Part shown: positions 8,102 to 13,488 of the stretch, in pieces
Position numbering within the stretch: the first letter of the stretch is position 1
How the letters are laid out: each line of letters starts with the position of its first letter
From: an uncultured Mucispirillum sp.
Lineage (GTDB): Bacteria > Chrysiogenota > Deferribacteres > Deferribacterales > Mucispirillaceae
DNA length: 13,488 bases
Direction: 5' to 3'
Assembly: GCA_947177675.1 (NCBI GenBank)
Contig: CAMWVK010000012.1
Location: 1 to 13,488 of the forward strand
Translations under genes and position numbers: made by a program
Notes under the pieces: generated by a model
The model's database searches: none
Seen by the model: the letters and a program-made list of their open reading frames with translations, nothing else
Told to the model about the DNA's origin: nothing

Positions 8102-8258
8102 AAGGTCAGGTATGAGATATTAAGAACTAGTGGAGAAGATATCCGTTCATTTATCCATTAAATACAGAAATCTTTAAAATCTGGATAATGCACTTGTATC
8201 ATTAGTCAAGCTTGATAGTATTTTATAAATACTGCCAGAATATTCAAAAGATATATTA
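8102..8258 (+). pseudogene. Possible decayed coding sequence
   Basis: The fragments KVRYEILRTSGEDIRSFIH (frame of 8102) and LDNALVSLVKLDSIL followed by ILPEYSKDIL (frame of 8103) look like helical protein sequence. They are broken by in-frame stops and a shift of one base. They could be the remains of a short helical protein. I cannot name a parent family, and chance reading of A/T-rich DNA is a real alternative. Confidence 0.25.
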
Positions 8259-8266
8259 TAATAAGC

Positions 8267-8325
8267 ATAATATAGTTTTCTGTATTAGAAATATGCCAAC
8301 AACTATATTATTACTGCATATTTCT
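8267..8325. repeat. Two interlocking perfect inverted repeats
   Basis: An 11-bp perfect inverted repeat (8267-8277 with 8301-8311) is interleaved with a 10-bp perfect one (8287-8296 with 8316-8325), in the order a-b-a'-b'. As RNA the two stems can form a pseudoknot only partly, because just four bases (8312-8315) would have to span the 11-bp stem. They more likely form alternative hairpins. Both stems are A/T-rich, so chance cannot be excluded. Confidence 0.4.
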
Positions 8326-8540
8326 TCATTATGTTTCTATATTAATATTTTCTATATCCATTTTATGCTCTCTTTGTAGTTCTTTGGTGGAATGCTTTAT
8401 TTAGTATTCAATGTTTTATACTGTTACTTTTTTTAAATTGCGAACTTTTTTGGAGACTGTTAAAGAGGTTCAGCAACTGTTTATTTTCAAGCATTTTTTA
8501 CAATCGTTTTTGGAATTTACAATGGTTTATAAATTTTAAA

Positions 8541-8563
8541 TAAAAAAGGGCTTTAAAAGCCCT
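8541..8563 (-). terminator. Rho-independent terminator of the minus-strand hypothetical gene
   Basis: On the minus strand the sequence AGGGCTTTTAAAGCCCT forms a six- to eight-pair stem, followed directly by a T-run (TTTTTTA). It starts 13 bases after the stop of the gene ending at 8576. The plus strand has no T-run after the stem, so it works in one direction. Confidence 0.85.
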
Positions 8564-8575
8564 GATAAGATTATA

Positions 8576-9127
8576 CTATATATCTTTTGAAAGATTAGAT
8601 GCTGATTTATGATGTTCCATTATCTCTTTTCTTAATGAAACTATATATTTATTATATTCTTCATCATCACCAACATGTTTTTTGCCTTTCATAAGAAGTT
8701 CAAGGGCATTTTGCAGAGAATCAACTCGTTGAAAGCCAGACTTTCTGTCTGTTTTTGCTAATATATTTTTTGCTTCTTTAATGTAATACTGTTTAGCAAA
8801 CTGAGCTTTTATCTCATCAAGCTCATCAATATTTTTTACTATTTCTATATTTTTATTAAGTACTTTTATCTGCAGATTTTGCAGTCTTGGTGAAAACTGT
8901 GCAGAATCAAGCACTAATTCTTTAATATACTCAAACCTGCCCATAGCCATATCAAAGCTTACATTTGGCTGATTAATAATTTCTGCACTTTTACGAATAT
9001 TTTCCATTGTTTTTGATAAGGCAGACAAACTTAAATCTACTTCTTTTATCTGCCCAGTTCTAGGGTCGCGCATTTTTCTTAATTCGCCTTCTTCAACATA
9101 TACATGGTCTTTTGGTTTATCTGCCAT
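8576..9127 (-). CDS. Hypothetical helical protein, function unknown
   Basis: This 183-residue protein belongs to no family I recognise. It is charged and almost wholly helical by composition, with no signal peptide, membrane segment or cysteine, so it should be cytoplasmic. The N-terminus contains a short stretch, EEGELRKMRDPRTGQIKEVDL, that reads like an extended loop or beta-turn. Helices of about 20-35 residues then follow (ALSKTMENIRKSAEII, RLQNLQIKVLNKNIEIVKNIDEL, VDSLQNALELLMKGKK). The end is rich in Lys, Glu and His. The ATG at 9127 is chosen because GGAG lies six bases upstream; the in-frame TTG at 9139 would put that site inside the gene. It has its own promoter and terminator, so it is a single-gene unit. 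Base composition matches its neighbours, and nothing suggests recent transfer. It is probably a real, lineage-specific gene. Confidence 0.8.
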   Translation of the reverse strand: MADKPKDHVYVEEGELRKMRDPRTGQIKEVDLSLSALSKTMENIRKSAEIINQPNVSFDMAMGRFEYIKELVLDSAQFSPRLQNLQIKVLNKNIEIVKNIDELDEIKAQFAKQYYIKEAKNILAKTDRKSGFQRVDSLQNALELLMKGKKHVGDDEEYNKYIVSLRKEIMEHHKSASNLSKDI

Positions 9128-9133
9128 TTTTTT

Positions 9134-9137
9134 CTCC
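9134..9137 (-). promoter_or_regulatory. Ribosome binding site of the hypothetical gene
   Basis: GGAG on the minus strand, six bases before the ATG at 9127, fixes the start there rather than at the upstream in-frame TTG. Confidence 0.65.
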
Positions 9138-9169
9138 AACTATTTAAAATAATACCTGCTTCATCTACT

Positions 9170-9197
9170 ATTATACATCAATGTAAAATAATTTCAA
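9170..9197 (-). promoter_or_regulatory. Sigma70-type promoter of the hypothetical gene
   Basis: On the minus strand TTGAAA (9192-9197) and TATAAT (9170-9175) are separated by 16 bases. The likely transcript start is near 9163, leaving a 5' leader of about 35 bases. The -10 is a perfect match to consensus. Confidence 0.7.
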
Positions 9198-9267
9198 ATA
9201 CTATCTTTATATTTTTTCATTTTCTTTTATATGCAGATGACAAAATTAAAGAATTATAAAAAAGACA

Positions 9268-9295
9268 TAAAAAAAGCTCTGCCTAAACAGAGCTT
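9268..9295 (-). terminator. Terminator of the tRNA operon
   Basis: On the minus strand AAGCTCTG, a six-base loop and CAGAGCTT form a perfect eight-pair stem followed by a run of seven T. It begins four bases after the last base of tRNA-Asp, so it ends the tRNA transcript. Confidence 0.92.
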
Positions 9296-9299
9296 GGAA

Positions 9300-9373
9300 C
9301 GGGGACGACGAGACTCGAACTCGCGACCTCTGGCGTGACAGGCCAGCGTTCTAACCAACTGAACTACGCCCCC
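9300..9373 (-). tRNA. tRNA-Asp (GTC)
   Basis: The minus strand folds as a full cloverleaf. The acceptor GGGGGCG pairs with CGTCCCC (one G-U pair), and the D arm is GTTC...GAAC. The anticodon stem is CTGGC/GCCAG with loop CTGTCAC, so the anticodon GTC lies at 9337-9339, and the T arm has TTCGAGT. The discriminator is G, as expected for aspartate. CCA is not encoded. It is last in the operon. Confidence 0.97.
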
Positions 9374-9384
9374 ATACTAAAAAA

Positions 9385-9457
9385 TGGACGGTACAGGGAT
9401 CGAACCTGTGACCCTCGGCTTGTAAGGCCGATGCTCTCCCAGCTGAGCTAACCGTCC
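9385..9457 (-). tRNA. tRNA-Val (TAC)
   Basis: The minus strand folds as a full cloverleaf with acceptor GGACGGT/ACCGTCC. The D arm is GCTC...GAGC, the anticodon stem CGGCC... has loop CTTACAA, and the anticodon TAC lies at 9422-9424. The T loop is TTCGATC. The discriminator is A and CCA is not encoded. It lies 11 bases from both neighbouring tRNAs. Confidence 0.97.
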
Positions 9458-9468
9458 GTTTGGTAAAG

Positions 9469-9543
9469 CGACCCGTAGGGGATTTGAACCCCTGTTGTCG
9501 GCGTGAAAGGCCGATGTCCTAGGCCGAGCTAGACGAACGGGTC
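9469..9543 (-). tRNA. tRNA-Glu (TTC)
   Basis: The minus strand folds as a full cloverleaf with acceptor GACCCGT/ACGGGTC. The anticodon stem TCGGC/GCCGA has loop CTTTCAC, and the anticodon TTC lies at 9505-9507. The T arm is AGGGG/CCCCT with TTCAAAT. The discriminator is G, typical of tRNA-Glu, and the body is very like known bacterial tRNA-Glu. CCA is not encoded. Confidence 0.97.
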
Positions 9544-9559
9544 ATATATAAAAAATAAA

Positions 9560-9635
9560 TGGTGAGCCGTATTGGGATCGAACCAATGACCCATTGCTTA
9601 AAAGGCAATTGCTCTACCGTCTGAGCTAACGGCTC
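9560..9635 (-). tRNA. tRNA-Lys (TTT)
   Basis: The minus strand folds as a full cloverleaf with acceptor GAGCCGT/ACGGCTC. The anticodon stem ATTGC/GCAAT has loop CTTTTAA, and the anticodon TTT lies at 9600-9602. The T loop is TTCGATC and the discriminator is A. The 3' CCA is encoded here, at 9560-9562, unlike in the other three. It is the first tRNA of the operon. Confidence 0.97.
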
Positions 9636-9643
9636 CTAATATT

Positions 9644-9671
9644 ACCCGAGCAAGTTCGGCTAATCTCGGGT
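9644..9671 (-). other. Hairpin at the 5' end of the tRNA operon transcript
   Basis: ACCCGAG (9644-9650) pairs perfectly with CTCGGGT (9665-9671) around a 14-base loop. It lies between the tRNA promoter and tRNA-Lys, so the primary transcript should begin within a base or two of this stem. There is no T-run, so it is not a terminator. A role in protecting or processing the precursor's 5' end is inference. Confidence 0.6.
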
Positions 9672-9679
9672 GGAAATAA

Positions 9680-9708
9680 TATATAACAGAGTAAAAAATA
9701 AAAGTCAA
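9680..9708 (-). promoter_or_regulatory. Sigma70-type promoter of the tRNA operon
   Basis: On the minus strand TTGACT (9703-9708) and TATATA (9680-9685) are 17 bases apart, the optimal spacing. The expected start is about 9671-9673, at the edge of the leader hairpin. An A/T-rich tract lies just upstream of the -35, as in strong stable-RNA promoters. Confidence 0.75.
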
Positions 9709-9827
9709 TAATTTTTTTTAATTTTTTTAAAAAAACTTTTAACAGGTAATTTGACAATTATATACCAATGAATTTTCTTATTTACTATATATATTTTTTT
9801 ACTTTTTAAAGTATTTATCTGTATTTA

Positions 9828-9853
9828 TAAAAAGGGGAGCTTTTATACTCCCC
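9828..9853 (-). terminator. Terminator of the aminotransferase-hisZ-purA operon
   Basis: On the minus strand GGGGAG, an eight-base loop and CTCCCC form a six-pair G/C-rich stem followed by TTTTTATA. It begins 11 bases after the purA stop. Confidence 0.9.
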
Positions 9854-9864
9854 ACAATATAAGT

Positions 9865-11154
9865 TTATTTAAATATTTCATTTAATACTATTGTCTGGTT
9901 TCTGTCTGGACCAATAGATACTACACAGTATGGAATACCTAAATAGCTTGATATAAAATCAATATACTCTTTTGCCTGCATTGGAAAGTCTTCTATTTTT
10001 TTAGCTTTTGTAAGGTCTGTCATCCAGCCTTTAAACTCTTTATATACTGGTTTGATTTTTTCCAGACTTTCTAAATCAGCAGGAAACTGCTCTACTATTT
10101 TGCCATCTATTTCATAAGCTGTGCATACTTTTATTACAGGCATATTATCAAGTACATCCATTTTAGTAAGTGCTATATAATCAAGCCCGTTTACCGTAAC
10201 AGCATATTTTGCAGCAACTAAATCAAGCCAGCCGCATCTTCTTGGTCTGCCTGTAACTGCTCCAAACTCATGGCCAGCTTTTCCTAATGCTTCACCATCT
10301 TCATCAAAAAGCTCTGTTGGAAATGGACCGCTGCCAACTCTTGTTGTATATGCTTTCATAACGCCAGCTATACATGATATTTTTCTTGGAGAAATACCTG
10401 TTCCTGTGCATGCACCGCCTGCTGTGCCATTTGATGATGTAACAAATGGGTATGTTCCAAAATCCACATCAAGCATTGTGCCCTGAGCACCTTCAAGCAT
10501 TATCTTTTTGCCTTCATCTATTAATTTGTTTATTAAATATGCTGTATCTGTAACATATTGTTTTAAGTCATTTATATGGCGTTTGCAGTATGCTTTTACT
10601 TCATCTATATTAACAGGGTCTACACCATAAGCTTTAACAGCATACTTATTAAGTTCTTCTACATTAGTTTTAATTTTTTCATTAAATAGTTTTTCATTAA
10701 ATAAATCACCTATACGGATACCATTTCTTGCTGTTTTATCCATATATGCAGGACCTATACCTCTGCCTGTTGTGCCTATTTTATTATCACCTTTTAGCTC
10801 TTCTTTATGTTTATCAAAAAAGATATGGTATGGCATAATTACATGAGCTCTGTCGCTTATATAAAATCTGCCGTCAAATTTTACACCTTTTTCTTTAAGC
10901 TCATTAATTTCCTTAAATAAAGCATCAAGCTCAATTACTGTGCCATTACCTATTATATTGATTGTTTTTTCATGGATAATGCCAGAAGGGATAAGTCTTA
11001 GAATGTATTTTACACCATCCACCCATACAGTATGACCTGCATTGTGGCCGCCCTGATACCTGACAACAACATCTGCCTGTTCTGAATACATATCTACTAT
11101 TTTTCCTTTTCCTTCATCGCCCCACTGGGCACCAAGCACTGCTGAACAGCTCAT
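9865..11154 (-). CDS. purA: Adenylosuccinate synthetase
   Basis: PurA joins IMP and aspartate using GTP to give adenylosuccinate, the first committed step from IMP to AMP, in the cytoplasm. The protein has 429 residues, the usual bacterial length. The start is SCSAVLGAQWGDEGKGKIVD, with the GDEGKGK phosphate-binding loop and its catalytic Asp. Then come GGHNAGHT with the conserved His, TTGRGIGPAY (IMP binding), GAQGTMLDVDFGTYPFVTSSN, the arginine-rich VTGRPRRCGW segment, and LTKMDVLD for guanine binding. I chose the ATG at 11154 because GGGGG lies five bases upstream. An ATG at 11166 overlaps the hisZ stop as TAATG but has no ribosome binding site and would add four residues. It is the last gene of the operon and is followed by a strong terminator. 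All visible motifs are intact. Confidence 0.98.
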   Translation of the reverse strand: MSCSAVLGAQWGDEGKGKIVDMYSEQADVVVRYQGGHNAGHTVWVDGVKYILRLIPSGIIHEKTINIIGNGTVIELDALFKEINELKEKGVKFDGRFYISDRAHVIMPYHIFFDKHKEELKGDNKIGTTGRGIGPAYMDKTARNGIRIGDLFNEKLFNEKIKTNVEELNKYAVKAYGVDPVNIDEVKAYCKRHINDLKQYVTDTAYLINKLIDEGKKIMLEGAQGTMLDVDFGTYPFVTSSNGTAGGACTGTGISPRKISCIAGVMKAYTTRVGSGPFPTELFDEDGEALGKAGHEFGAVTGRPRRCGWLDLVAAKYAVTVNGLDYIALTKMDVLDNMPVIKVCTAYEIDGKIVEQFPADLESLEKIKPVYKEFKGWMTDLTKAKKIEDFPMQAKEYIDFISSYLGIPYCVVSIGPDRNQTIVLNEIFK

Positions 11155-11159
11155 TATTT

Positions 11160-11164
11160 CCCCC
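11160..11164 (-). promoter_or_regulatory. Ribosome binding site deciding the purA start
   Basis: GGGGG on the minus strand lies five bases before the ATG at 11154 and within the four codons that an upstream ATG at 11166 would add. It favours the shorter protein. Confidence 0.6.
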
Positions 11165-11165
11165 A

Positions 11166-12278
11166 TTAAATTATATTTTTAAAAGTATAATTTTTCATAA
11201 AGTTTTCTTTCTGGTTTTCTTCTGTTATAAATATAACACTTTTGCCTTCTTTGCGAAGTGATATAGATTTTTTAAAGTTATCTTTGCCAATAATTAGATA
11301 ATCATATTCCTGCGATGCAATGCTGCATATTGGAAAATGTAAAAGATTATCAATATTTAATGCAGCACCACATGCAGTTAAATCTTTACCAAATTTTGAC
11401 ATTAATTTGTCGTATCTTCCACCGCTGCCTAATATACTGCCGTAGTTTTCATGCAGTATTTCAAAATGAACACCAGTATAGTAATCAAGCCCTTTTGATT
11501 CTGCAGCATCAAAAATTAACATTTTTTCACTTATTCCGCAGCTTATAAGCTGATTAAAAAGATTTTTGATAAACTCTATTCTTTCAGAAAGCTCTTTGTC
11601 AAATGACACAAGGTCTGCAAGAGTGTTTAAATTATCCATTCCTCCAAAAGCAAGTGGAAGTTTAACTATTAAATCTTTTAAATTTTTATCTGCATCTATT
11701 TCTGATACTAATTTTTTTAAATCATGTGTTCTTCTTTCCGAAACAGTTTCAAGTATTTTATCGCCTTTTTTACCTGCAAGAGCTTTTATCCTGTTTAAAA
11801 ATAAAGTATCTCCAAAAGTAAAACAGAAACCTTTAAGCCCCATTTTATCTAGTGCAGCATTTGCTGTTAATACTATCTCTATATCACCAAAGATACTGTT
11901 TTCACCAAAAATTTCCCAGCCTGTTTGGTTTTCTTCGCCTTTTATGCCTCTGTCCTTTTCTACTGAACGGAAAACTGTGCCTTTATAACATACTCTAAAT
12001 GGCAGCGGAAGACTATCCATACCTGATACTATACGGCATACCTGTGGTGTAAAGTCTGGACGAAGAACTAATGTTTTGCCAGTATGCCTGTCTATAAAAC
12101 GGATAATACTTTCATCAGAGAAATTAAATACTGTATCCTGCAGTAAATCATAATATTCATAAATAGGCAGATGCAGTTCAGTATAGCCATACTGGTTGAG
12201 AGTGCCTTTTATAATATTTAAAGCACTCTCTATTCTGCCACTTCGTTCTATGTTCTGCTCTTTTGAAATATTTGTCAT
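11166..12278 (-). CDS. hisZ: ATP phosphoribosyltransferase regulatory subunit
   Basis: HisZ is a catalytically inactive relative of histidyl-tRNA synthetase. It binds short-form HisG, activating the first step of histidine synthesis and conferring histidine feedback. The 370-residue protein has the class II synthetase core: LHLPIYEYYDLLQD near residue 35, motif 2-like PFRVCYKGTVFRS near 92-104, then ENQTGWEIFG, and the histidine-binding GLDYYTGVHFEI near 255. A following GGRYDKLMSKFG matches motif 3. The anticodon-binding domain of true HisRS (usually total 420 or more residues) is largely missing; only a short C-terminal tail remains, which supports HisZ over HisS. hisG is not in the window. 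The ATG overlaps the upstream stop (ATGA), which indicates translational coupling. No strong ribosome binding site is at the normal distance. Confidence 0.9.
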   Translation of the reverse strand: MTNISKEQNIERSGRIESALNIIKGTLNQYGYTELHLPIYEYYDLLQDTVFNFSDESIIRFIDRHTGKTLVLRPDFTPQVCRIVSGMDSLPLPFRVCYKGTVFRSVEKDRGIKGEENQTGWEIFGENSIFGDIEIVLTANAALDKMGLKGFCFTFGDTLFLNRIKALAGKKGDKILETVSERRTHDLKKLVSEIDADKNLKDLIVKLPLAFGGMDNLNTLADLVSFDKELSERIEFIKNLFNQLISCGISEKMLIFDAAESKGLDYYTGVHFEILHENYGSILGSGGRYDKLMSKFGKDLTACGAALNIDNLLHFPICSIASQEYDYLIIGKDNFKKSISLRKEGKSVIFITEENQKENFMKNYTFKNII

Positions 12279-13429
12279 ATTGATGGCATTTCTCCCATTA
12301 ATACAGCCTGTGCAGCAGCTGTGCCTTTACCCAGCTCAATTTCTGCACCAAATTTTTTAAGCCCCATTTCTATGGCACTGATTGCAGTAATTGTATCAAA
12401 TGCATCATGGTAGCCAAGGTGAGAAATACGGAGAATTTTACCTGCTAAATGGTCTTGACCGCCAGCAAGAGAAACACCGCATTTATCTCTTAAATATTTA
12501 ACAAAAGCTTTGCCGTCTATATTTTCAGGCAGGAAACAGCCTGTTGCTGCATTTGATGGTGAATCTATTGCTAAAAGTTTTAAGCCTAATGCTTTAACTG
12601 CTGCTCTTGTAGCTTCTGCATTAACTGCATGGCGGGCAAAAATATTATCTATACCTTCTTTTTCCATCATAGAAATAACTGTTTTTAAGCCAACTACCAA
12701 GCTTACACCTGCAGTCCATGCAGTAGTATTCTTTAACTGATTTTTAAGCTCAGTTTTTAAATTAAAATAAAATTTAGGAAGTGTAGATTTTTCCACCATA
12801 TTCCATGCTTTTTGGCTTAATGTAATAAAAGCAAGACCTGGAGGCAGCATAAATGCTTTCTGACTTCCTGTAATTAAAATATCTATACCCCATTCATCAA
12901 AACGAGTATCGTGAACACCTGCACTTGTAATACCATCTACTACAAATAATGTTTTAGGCATGTTTTTTGTAATTGCAGCAAGCTCTTTAACAGGATGATA
13001 TACAGTTGTAGATGTTTCACTGCCCTGCACAAATACAGCTTTAGTATCTGGGTTTTTATCAAGAAATGCTCTAACATCTGCAGGGTTTACAGAATGACCC
13101 CACTCAACAGTAATGCTTTCTGCATTTATACCATAAGACTGGCATATTTTTATCCAGCGTTCGCCAAATTTACCACCATTTATAACTAATACTTTATCAC
13201 CTTTGCTTAGTGTATTAACAACAGCAGCCTCCATTGCACCTGTGCCACTGCTTGCAAGAATCAAAGGTTCCTGCTCAGTTTTAAAAACTTTTTTTAAACC
13301 ATTTCTTGCTTCTTTAAATATTTCTTCAAATTCTGGTGTTCTGTGATGTATCATTGGGCGAGCCATATCTAAAAGCACTTGTTCTGGAACTGCTACAGGC
13401 CCGGGAGTTATAAGATATTTCTTTAACAT
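12275..13429 (-). CDS. Class V PLP-dependent aminotransferase (alanine/serine-glyoxylate type)
   Basis: This 384-residue fold-type I enzyme resembles alanine-glyoxylate and serine-pyruvate aminotransferases, including those once called 'soluble hydrogenase small subunit'. It begins LITPGPVAVPEQVLLDMARP, the typical N-terminus of the group. The motif HHRTPEF near 28-34 and the GTGAMEAAV phosphate cup near 62-70 follow. FVVDGITSAG carries the PLP-ring aspartate D165, and TGSQKAFMLPPG carries the Schiff-base lysine K191. The substrate (alanine, serine or aspartate with glyoxylate or pyruvate) cannot be told from sequence alone; a role in serine/glycine metabolism is likely. AGAGG lies six bases before the ATG. 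It is the first visible gene of the operon with hisZ and purA, and its stop overlaps the hisZ start by four bases. Confidence 0.92.
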   Translation of the reverse strand: MLKKYLITPGPVAVPEQVLLDMARPMIHHRTPEFEEIFKEARNGLKKVFKTEQEPLILASSGTGAMEAAVVNTLSKGDKVLVINGGKFGERWIKICQSYGINAESITVEWGHSVNPADVRAFLDKNPDTKAVFVQGSETSTTVYHPVKELAAITKNMPKTLFVVDGITSAGVHDTRFDEWGIDILITGSQKAFMLPPGLAFITLSQKAWNMVEKSTLPKFYFNLKTELKNQLKNTTAWTAGVSLVVGLKTVISMMEKEGIDNIFARHAVNAEATRAAVKALGLKLLAIDSPSNAATGCFLPENIDGKAFVKYLRDKCGVSLAGGQDHLAGKILRISHLGYHDAFDTITAISAIEMGLKKFGAEIELGKGTAAAQAVLMGEMPSI

Positions 13430-13469
13430 TTCATACCTCTTACATATTTACATATCCTTTTAAGTGCTG

Positions 13470-13475
13470 ATTATA
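13470..13475 (-). promoter_or_regulatory. Possible -10 element of the aminotransferase operon
   Basis: The minus strand has TATAAT about 40 bases before the start codon. The matching -35 would lie at or beyond the window end and cannot be seen, so this is tentative. Confidence 0.35.
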
Positions 13476-13488
13476 TACTATATCATCG

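Larger units (their letters stand above)
8055..8539. other. Gene-poor convergent intergenic region
   Basis: This A/T-rich stretch separates the ends of two convergent units. I see no long open frame, no tRNA or rRNA and no terminal repeats of an insertion sequence. Three things are visible. First, broken peptide-like fragments lie on the plus strand at about 8102-8258. Second, two interlocking perfect inverted repeats lie at 8267-8325. Third, a 42-codon plus-strand open frame at 8411-8539 (starting MFYTVTFFKLRTFLETVKEV) has no ribosome binding site and no family I recognise. No plus-strand terminator with a T-run is evident for the WD40 operon, so its transcript may run far into this gap. Confidence 0.6.

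Noticed and set aside
8055..8575. Insertion sequence or CRISPR remnant in the intergenic gap
   Set aside because: I found no terminal inverted repeats with target duplications, no transposase motif and no regularly spaced direct repeats.
9644..9671. Leader hairpin as a terminator of an upstream minus-strand gene
   Set aside because: There is no T-run after the stem, and it lies downstream of the tRNA promoter, within the tRNA transcript.
11566..11988. 140-codon plus-strand open frame within hisZ
   Set aside because: It is the antisense shadow of hisZ, with Ser/Phe/Pro-rich translation of no recognisable family and no start signals.
11166..12278. Calling the HisRS-like gene a true histidyl-tRNA synthetase (hisS)
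   Set aside because: The length is 370 residues, the C-terminal anticodon-binding domain is largely missing, and the catalytic motif surroundings (ENQTGWEIFG rather than the HisRS pattern) fit HisZ.

Overview
The window looks like chromosomal DNA of an AT-rich bacterium (G+C roughly one third by eye). All genes share the same A/T-rich codon use, and there is no sign of phage, transposon, CRISPR or plasmid functions. The presence of HisZ, the bacterial DnaE1-type polymerase with all PHP metal ligands kept, and the secreted LPP20/DUF4384 and WD40 proteins suggest a Gram-negative lineage. My guess is a Deferribacterota member (Mucispirillum-like), but this rests on general impression and I hold it at about even odds.

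Layout. Positions 3-8054 hold a tightly packed plus-strand block: a small degenerate receiver-like protein, dnaE (replicative polymerase alpha), thiD (HMP/HMP-P kinase), a class I SAM methyltransferase, a secreted LPP20-like/DUF4384 protein and a secreted WD40-repeat protein. Stops and starts touch or overlap at the first four junctions, so it is probably one transcript beginning before the window. Positions 8055-8540 are a gene-poor convergent gap with possible decayed coding sequence and two interlocking inverted repeats. A minus-strand single-gene unit follows: a helical protein of unknown function at 8576-9127 with its own promoter and terminator. Next is a minus-strand tRNA operon (transcription order Lys-Glu-Val-Asp) with a strong sigma70-type promoter, a hairpin leader and a terminator. 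The rest is a minus-strand operon: class V aminotransferase, hisZ, purA, then a terminator.

How the genes work together. Most are housekeeping genes: replication (DnaE), thiamine synthesis (ThiD), histidine synthesis control (HisZ activates short-form HisG), purine synthesis (PurA) and amino acid/glyoxylate metabolism (aminotransferase). The least understood part is the secreted DUF4384 plus WD40 pair. Those domains, with a caspase-like peptidase, occur fused in larger proteins elsewhere, but no peptidase is visible here. I see no clearly new system. The most worthwhile leads are that pair, the stand-alone pseudo-receiver before dnaE, and an acidic insertion in the DnaE PHP domain.
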